Source: Fonsecaea monophora
Taxonomy: Eukaryota; Ascomycota; Eurotiomycetes; Chaetothyriales; Herpotrichiellaceae
Length of the DNA: 64,000 nt
Reading direction: 5' to 3'
Assembly (NCBI RefSeq): GCF_001642475.1
Contig: NW_019174003.1
Coordinates: 62,001 to 126,000 of the forward strand
Below, in pieces: positions 57,847-64,000 of this stretch. A program made the position numbers and the translations under genes. Under the pieces are notes generated by a model that searched no databases, had not been told where the DNA came from, and saw nothing but the letters and a program-made list of their open reading frames with translations. Position 1 is the first letter of the stretch; every line of letters begins with the position of its first letter.

Positions 57847-58957
57847 GGTCTCGTCAAGATGTGAAGACTACTACAGAATTTGCTAAGTCAGCCTTGATAG
57901 GAACAATCTCAATGGGAGCTCCCAGTGAAGTGAAGACGAGACAGGAAGCAAAAGCACTTGAAGGGGAGGACTGCGGACAACTCACATGAAATTTAAAGGA
58001 GTATTCGGATGTCCGGATTCAAAAGGTCGTCGAAAGAGCAACTTGATATAACTCGAAGAAAGAGCAAAGTGGTGTGACGGGAGGATGAGGAAAGCTTTTT
58101 GTTGTCCCCTGCGAGGACCAAGTGGTGAGTCGAGCGATAGGTGAAGAAGAATGGTGGGGCAGATGTTGACGTTGAGGGGCAAAGCTGCCCTCCAAACCAT
58201 GGGTTTTCTTGGCCGACGACAAATGACCGTCTTCCGGTCTGTCTCGAGCCTTCCGAAGGCCACAAAACGAAAATGATTGCGATCACTTACCTAAGTACCT
58301 GATAATTCTCACTTGTCTTTTCGCCCGAGGAACGATAAATAAACGGCGCCTTTCTGGGGTAGCGTGCTGTATCTGTAGATGCTGGTGCTCCTTCACCATC
58401 CCCCCAAACCTCTACGGTCCCCGATATTTATAAGATGGTCTATCCCCCCTTACCCCCTGTTCAAGCACATCACAGGGTCTCCAGAAAGAAAGGCTCCAGT
58501 GGCATATGCATCAGGCATGAGTCAACCCACCGCTGATTATCACATACCTGCTCTGATGGAGAAAAAGCAGCAGCATTCAAACAGAGCTTGTTTCATCCAA
58601 TCGCCTGTCTTGTCCCTACTGGTTATGCGGCACTCGCTTCGGATCATCCAATTGATCCGTGAAACCCTCCGTCGCAGCCGCGCTCTTTTCGTCCAGACTG
58701 GCCACCCACTGGCCTATCGAGCAGGATGCTTACAAGAGCAACTCAAAATATTTTCCCAGAGTCTAGCAAATCGGCTTGGGAATGGCATACTCATGAAATC
58801 GCAAAAACAGCGCATACGCAAGGGATGGCCGCCAAACATCTTTGCAGACGGTGAGCATTGATTTGCTGTTCTAATGTCTTTGCTAGAACCAAAACCGTAT
58901 CTATTCCTCAGTCCGGTTGGCGCGCCATGGTTTTTATCCGACTCAAGACTGATACGA
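57847..58957. promoter_or_regulatory. GAPDH promoter and leader, with a probable 5'-UTR intron
   Basis: On the minus strand a GTGAGT donor at 57985 and a CTGTAG acceptor at 57871, with a GCTGAC branch between, would define a leader intron of about 115 nt just upstream of the start. Leader introns are common in fungal gpd genes. Beyond it lies about 950 bp shared with the 3' flank of pho88. Confidence 0.45.
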
Positions 58958-59645
58958 CTATTCTTCCTTCGCTCCGCCCCGACCGGCGCGCTCAGCAGCT
59001 TCGATACTAGCTTTGTCACTCTTTGTCTCGCCCTGTCCCATACCCATCATGCCTCCAGATGCTTTCCACGGCCTCTTCAGTTCACCCACCGCAGGCTTGC
59101 CGAAGACGTGAACCTTGATCAAGTTCGACTCCAGTGCGCCCTTCACGGGGATAATGGACTGGATGAGGAGTGGGTTGGTATATTTGAGGTACAAGTGCAT
59201 GAATGCCATCATGCCGATGCCCATCAACTGGCCCTTGTAAGCTGCCGACAGCTGGGTTTGATCATATTCTTGGATCGTGGTGGTGACAAGCTTGGGCTCT
59301 TCTCCAGAGCCCATGGGCGCAGGCTCGACGTATTTCAGGGTCGTGAGATCTGCCATATAATCATCAGCCTGTATGCCCCTCACGGCACTCGTCTCTTTTG
59401 CGCACCTCGCTTCGCCTTGATCTTCAGGCCGATATAGTAGTAGAGGCCGAAGATGACCAAGTTGGACACGACGTAGAGGATCCGTACGCCCATCAGAACT
59501 TGAGGGTCATCGAAAGGTATCCGCTTCGAGACCTGCATCATCCCAAGGATGATCACCAGGTTGGTGCTGCAAACTGGTCAGTCACGGGCCTCGGGCTCCA
59601 AACTAGGCGGGAGATTCTTTACACTTGAGGATTCATGAAATTCAT
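58958..59645 (-). CDS. pho88: Pho88/Snd3 ER membrane protein
   Basis: ER protein of the SND (SRP-independent) targeting pathway, first known for effects on phosphate uptake. Three exons: 59645-59623, 59566-59406, 59349-58958, with two 56-nt introns; 191 residues. The start MNFMNPQVTNLVIILGMMQ and the block LTTLKYVEPAPMGSGEEPKL are family hallmarks. QLMGIGMMAFMHLYLKYTNP and IQSIIPVKGALESNLIKVHV follow. Two or three hydrophobic segments are visible. The C-terminal tail is short and charged (AERAGRGGAKEE). Confidence 0.95.
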
Positions 59646-60366
59646 GGTTGAAAGGCCGCAGGGGCGATGAGATACGAGGAGAGAAAAAGAAAGAAGTGAT
59701 CACGGGCACGAATCTTCTTGGAACTAAGATATCAGGGAAGAAGTTTCAACTTTTGGGGGGGAGAGGACCTCTTTCCCGCAAGGTAGTGCCAAACGGACAG
59801 ATTGCTATATCGCAATTTCGTCCGCCAAGCGATTTGGAGACTTGGAGGGAAAGAAAATGAAGTGGGTGGCGGGAGGCCGCCACATCAATTGGCGCCTGGC
59901 GCAACGTAACCAGGCACGTGAGCAGAAACTGCATTGGTGCAAGGTTCTCCCTCCCTCTCTCCGCATTTCTGGACCATGATCTCAGCCTTGTGCTCTCAAG
60001 CGAGACAGAGGCACAGATTATCTTGTTTTGATTCTTATGCGAACCATGTGTCCTGCGTCTCTGAATTGCTGGAGCTTGAGTCCCAGCCTGCGACCTCCGA
60101 TCTTCATCCCACACCTACGGATATGAAGTGGGAAGAGCAATCTCTCTTATCCCAGTCCTGAAACTGCAGGCCGTACAGCTCAGCAAGCGTCCTTCCTTGC
60201 CGTAGGATTTACAGTATGTTGCTTGACATAGCAATTGGACCACCTGTCGTGCAAGTTTTGAGCGTCCAATCTGCGAATGTGGTGCGAGATGGCGTGGTCA
60301 TTGAGCCTGACAGTCATGCGTTCGGATCATCGTAGAGTTCATCTCTTTTGAGGTGCAACTGGGCGC
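59646..60366. other. Intergenic region upstream of pho88
   Basis: About 720 bp holding the pho88 promoter and the 3' flank of the cleavage-factor gene. No gene seen. Confidence 0.45.
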
Positions 60367-61369
60367 TCAATGGCCATTCTCCATCTTCTCCTCTTCTGTC
60401 CCCCCGTCGCTCAGGACCTTTACTTCAAATTTCCCGTCCGGCCCCGGTAGGGCGCCTCCGCCGGGCATGACGCTCGCGACATTCCCTTCCTCATCGACAT
60501 ACTCGAACCGATAGCGCGACAGGTAGTGCGGGATTGCGCTCAACTGCGGCCCGTAGCGTGCGGTATTATCGTACAGCTCGAACAGGGGGACGGCCAGCAG
60601 TTTCATGTTTTTGGGCACGCTGAGCACCTTGTTGGGCGGGAGATGGATTAGGTAGAGTTTCTTGAGCTCTTTGGGCCGGGAGACGTGGGCGGGGAGAAAT
60701 GGGTAGAGAAAGGTTTCGTGGTTCGGGCGCCACCTGGTAGTGTCGTGTTAGAATAAATCGTTCATCAAGAGAGACGTCAGGGCGGGAGATGCAAACCATT
60801 GTGCGAGACAGTCTCCCACTTCCCATTCCGTGTCCCCCTCTTTCGGATTCGTGGGTGCCAACCTCTCGTTCAGCCGCAGCTTGAAGCCTTCAATCTCATC
60901 CGCATCATGGGGAAGATAGTCCCCAGGCCTGGTCCCAGACGTTTGTTAGTCAGTGATCAAGCTGGCACGACACCCAGACGGCCACGAGGAATTTTGCGCC
61001 AAAAAAAAAACAACTTACAGTTTGAAAAAGGCGTTTGCAATCTGCAGCATGAGGACGTGCGGGTGGTTGTGTTCGTGACAGACGAGGATGCCCTCACACG
61101 TCCGTCTCATGCCATATTTCTCATAATGTTCTTCCAGTCTCTTTAGCCTGGCCACCACCGATGGGTCTTCCTCTGGTTGGGTCTCTTTGGTTCCAAACGT
61201 GTAGTTCGACAGAGGATATAATCTGATCGTGGGTGGTTGGTTGGCTGTGAATGGAGGTGGGAGAATGGGCCTTGAGGGAATAGGTTAGTTCTTGGGAATT
61301 CATTGGCTGTGGGGGTCGGATTTCGTACGGATAGGAAGATTTCAATGTCGTTGTGGTGAGTGTCGACAT
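60367..61369 (-). CDS. CFIm25/NUDT21-type pre-mRNA cleavage factor, Nudix fold
   Basis: Homologue of the 25-kDa cleavage factor Im subunit, which binds UGUA in pre-mRNA to set poly(A) sites; budding yeast lacks it. Four exons: 61369-61329, 61222-61019, 60928-60797, 60733-60367; 247 residues. Conserved blocks: LYPLSNYTFGTKE, YGMRRTCEGILVCHEH, HPHVLMLQIANAFFKLPGD, WWRPN, YPFLPAHVSRPKELKKLYL, and PLFELYDNTARYGPQLS. The position of the first intron's acceptor is uncertain: CATCAG-type AGs at 61223 and 61254 are both possible, and only the former keeps frame with the chosen start. The Nudix box lacks the full catalytic set, as in NUDT21. Confidence 0.9.
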
Positions 61370-62270
61370 GGTGGTGGTGTCTTCATCAGTCGCAAGATGA
61401 TTCACACGGATCATTCAAGGTGCGTGGATTTACAAAGGTTCAGACTGCGGGGAAGAGAACAGAAGACAGGAGCATGAGAAGGCGAACACAAATGAAATGA
61501 TTCCTTGTGAACCCTTGAGATTTTTTGCTGAATCCAAAAAAAAAAACCGGTTGGTCTCTGGCCGTTTGGATGCCGCGTACAAAGCTGCGCCAATGTCGCG
61601 ACGCGCCCACACAAGAATCCTACATTAAGATCTCTGGGGTACGCAGCCTCGCAGCCTCGTCATAACCCAGAGATGCCATCATCAACAAGACATGGAGACA
61701 AACGCACAAATGTTCTACAAGATCAGTAAGTCATTTTATTATTTGAAGCGTATCCTATCTTGAGATCGATTTCTACTATACAGGTGCATACAGGTGTATG
61801 GCGACTGTGCTGTCTGCTGCCGCGACTGCTGCCAGAGCAAGACAAAAGCTGTTCAGCTCGACAATTATTGGAGAATTGCACTCGGAAGCACTCGGATAAA
61901 TTTCGGAATATACATAAAACGAGCACCAGAGAACCCAGAGAACCGCAAGATCAACGTTTCGTTTTGTTTATGAATGGAAGATCATGATGATACCACATGA
62001 TTTGAGTCCTGCTCCTGGTCTATAAGAGGGATGCCAAAAGAGAAATCGCCGGGTAGAACTAATACCAGAGACTGAGTGTCGCGACCCTAGACAACCTCAT
62101 ATCTCGGCACTTCGAGGCTGGATTGTCGCATCCGCACCGCTGAGGTCGAATTCGATACCCTGAGACATTCCCCCATACATCCACCACGAAGATTGTAGAC
62201 TGGTACATATCTGCGGTCATCAAAGCGACCTTGGACCCATACCAGCGTTTCTAATTTACCGTGGTCCAGC
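61370..62270. other. Intergenic region upstream of the cleavage-factor gene
   Basis: About 900 bp. It has A-rich tracts (61535-61546). No coding frame recognised. Confidence 0.45.
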
Positions 62271-64000
62271 TTAATGTTCGAGGGTTTCGCTGTCCTGCGC
62301 CGAAGCCCCTTTCTCGGGATGGGTCGCCACCATCGTCACTTGACCAGCTGCTGATTTTGATTCCGAGACATGGGATTTCTCGACGATTTCGGCCGTGGCT
62401 TCGAGTCGCTTGGCCTTTGGCGTGATGAGGAACCGGCGGAATGCGACGATGCTCCTTCGTCCTTCCCATATCGGAAGCAACGTGATGACGGTGGATGCGT
62501 AGAAGGCCCAGAGGAACGCCACGACGATCCAGCCGATGAAGAAGTGCTTGCTGAACACGTAGCGACTACCGTAGGTGTGATTTGCGTCTTGGTCAGTTAC
62601 AAAGTCCTCGTTGTTGCAGAGAGAGCTAAGCAAGAACCAACGAAGGGGGGACCGTACGTAGGAATAGGCGATAGGAGCACGTAGGCCAATGTCAAGCCAA
62701 CGGATGCCCAGATTACATTCCTCCTTGCTCGAAGGAGCATGGCGTTTTCATCCTCGCGCTGGACCTCTGAGAGACTCCTCATGGTCTCTTCTGCCTCGAC
62801 GTGAAACTGTGGCGGGGATTCGAGCCCTGCGGTTCCATCGAGCGCGTCTTCTGCCAGTTTGATCTTTTTGAGTAACTCCCAATCATAGTTGTCTGGCTTG
62901 ATGAAGGTAAACAACGGCACCAGCATGATCGGCCCGGGGAGAGACATCATGTTTCCAGCAACGAGGGCGAGATTGCTTGAAAGCGTGGTAATGGAGAATT
63001 GACCCGATTAAATGACCAAACCGAACGAGCTGCTTTCCTGTGGCGTTGGGGTTGATGCAGGCTTGATAGACATCGTATGTCATGAAAGCAGTGACAGCCA
63101 TGGTCTCGGAGGGAAAGGAGGACGTCACCGCCATAAAGATCATGGTCAGGATAGCAGCTGCACCACCGTTACCCATCACCGCCATGGCACCGTAAGGCAT
63201 TGCTATGCCAGAAGCAACCTCGAAGGCGTTCATCCGGTTTGGATATGTGGGAAAAGCAGGGAGATGTCCGGTCGCTGCGGCGAGAGGACCGTATGTCGTG
63301 GCCAGACAGAATGGAATGGAAAACCACGCGGTGCCGCCGAAGAGATAGCCCATCAGGGTGCTGGCTGGGTTGGCGGCAATGGCTTCCTGGGCGAGTTGAG
63401 GGTCGACGCAGCCTCCGAACCCAGCTCCAGCGAAAATCAGGCCCAGGAAACCTCCTTGGACACTTCTCATGGTGAGATATGACCTGTCTTGGTTGCCAGC
63501 CACGGGATGTAGTTGTGCAGCTTCCGTCAGGAGATCAAACATGACGCTGGGCGAGCCGACCACCTTCGAGGTAGAGTATACCACGAAAAGAGACATCAGC
63601 ATGATCATGTAGATGACCACCGTATGCATCTGAACGAGTAAAAAAGGGTCAGAATGCTGGAAACATCAGGCGTCTAAAGAGATCGAGTCCTTACCCAATC
63701 GGTCAAAAAGGTCGCTTTGAGTCCTCCCTAATTCCCATCAGTCATAGGAGCGTGATAACAGCAGACTTTTGTTCCTTACCGCCAGATAATATAGTACCAC
63801 GCCCACGGGGAAGAGGAAGCACGCCGCATCTTGGTTCAATCCGTCAGAGTTGCGAACACGGCGGAGCCTCCCACGAGGAGATTGATGCCCATAAAGAAGA
63901 GAGAGTAGAAGCCCAGAACGCAGTGGGCTGCGGCTCCATAGCGCGTGCGTACAAATTCCAACAGCGTGTGCGTGTTTGGGGCTTTGCGCTTCAGCTCAAT
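62271..64000 (-). pseudogene. dur3: DUR3-type urea/solute:Na+ symporter, broken and cut by the right edge
   Basis: Sodium:solute symporter family, closest in motifs to fungal urea/polyamine transporter Dur3. From the edge: ELKRKAPNTHTLLEFVR, LVGGSAVFATLT, then after a frame change NQDAACFLFPVGVVLYYL. Introns at 63779-63728 and 63694-63630 lead to MHTVVIYMIMLMSLFVVYST and TMAVTAFMTYDVYQ. Two faults are visible. Near 63841 one base is missing, so the natural frame reads into TGA. After GKQLVRFGH (about 63010) the sequence jumps to NLALVAGNMMSL, skipping about 90 residues found in Dur3 proteins. The C-terminal part is intact (KPDNYDWELLKK; YVFSKHFFIGWIVVAFLW). A 46-nt intron at 63021-62976 could restore frame at the second fault but not the lost segment. 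Confidence 0.75.

Noticed and set aside
1..64000. CRISPR arrays, operons, bacterial-type promoters, prophage or insertion sequences
   Set aside because: None seen; the window is eukaryotic with spliceosomal introns throughout. I also saw no clear tRNA or rRNA gene.

Overview
This window looks like chromosomal DNA of a filamentous ascomycete (Pezizomycotina). The genes are eukaryotic and mostly short-introned (about 46-113 nt). The introns carry fungal branch sites (CTAAC or CTGAC) and YAG acceptors. The orthologue set (Pho88, Leu5-type carrier, Git3-type receptor, Ybp2/glomulin protein, GH128 wall protein) is typical of that group. I lean towards Eurotiomycetes, possibly Chaetothyriales, from base composition and general gene style; that is inference only.

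Layout. 1-6.3 kb: 5' part of the autophagy gene atg18 (-), diverging from the mismatch-repair gene mlh1 (+), then a Ser/Thr-rich secreted GH128 protein (-). 6.8-15 kb: one giant gene for the Furry/Tao3/Pag1 cell-morphogenesis scaffold (-). 15-17.4 kb: long leader region of NADPH-cytochrome P450 reductase (+, 17.4-19.5 kb). 20.9-23.3 kb: Ybp2/glomulin-family gene (-). 23.3-28.4 kb: 5 kb without a recognisable gene, ahead of a Zn2Cys6 regulator (+). 30.9-36.7 kb: RNA helicase dbp4 (-), J-protein Spf31 (+), FAD synthase fad1 (+). 36.7-40.1 kb: a gene-poor stretch holding one unrecognised three-exon gene (-). 40.4-48.9 kb: mitochondrial CoA carrier (-), Git3-type GPCR (-), METTL4-like MT-A70 methyltransferase (+), ubiquitin C-terminal hydrolase (+), a short Atp25 (-). 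49.5-51.7 kb: two unrecognised multi-exon genes (+). 52.5-57.8 kb: class II histone deacetylase hda1 (-) and GAPDH (-). 59-61.4 kb: pho88 (-) and the CFIm25/NUDT21 cleavage factor (-). 62.3-64 kb: a DUR3-type urea transporter (-) that runs off the right edge and looks broken.

Most of these are conserved housekeeping genes, and I see no operon-like or biosynthetic cluster logic linking them. I did not find a convincing new biological system. The parts most worth a second look are: the DUR3-like gene, with a single-base frameshift and an apparent loss of about 90 residues; an Atp25 that stops after its RsfS-like half; a GC-AG intron in mlh1; 14-nt micro-exons in both hda1 and GAPDH; a stop-free 60-nt intron in the P450 reductase; and three orphan genes whose splice structures I reconstructed by hand.

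Exon boundaries were worked out by reading splice signals and checking frame continuity. Family assignments rest on recognised motifs, not on any search.
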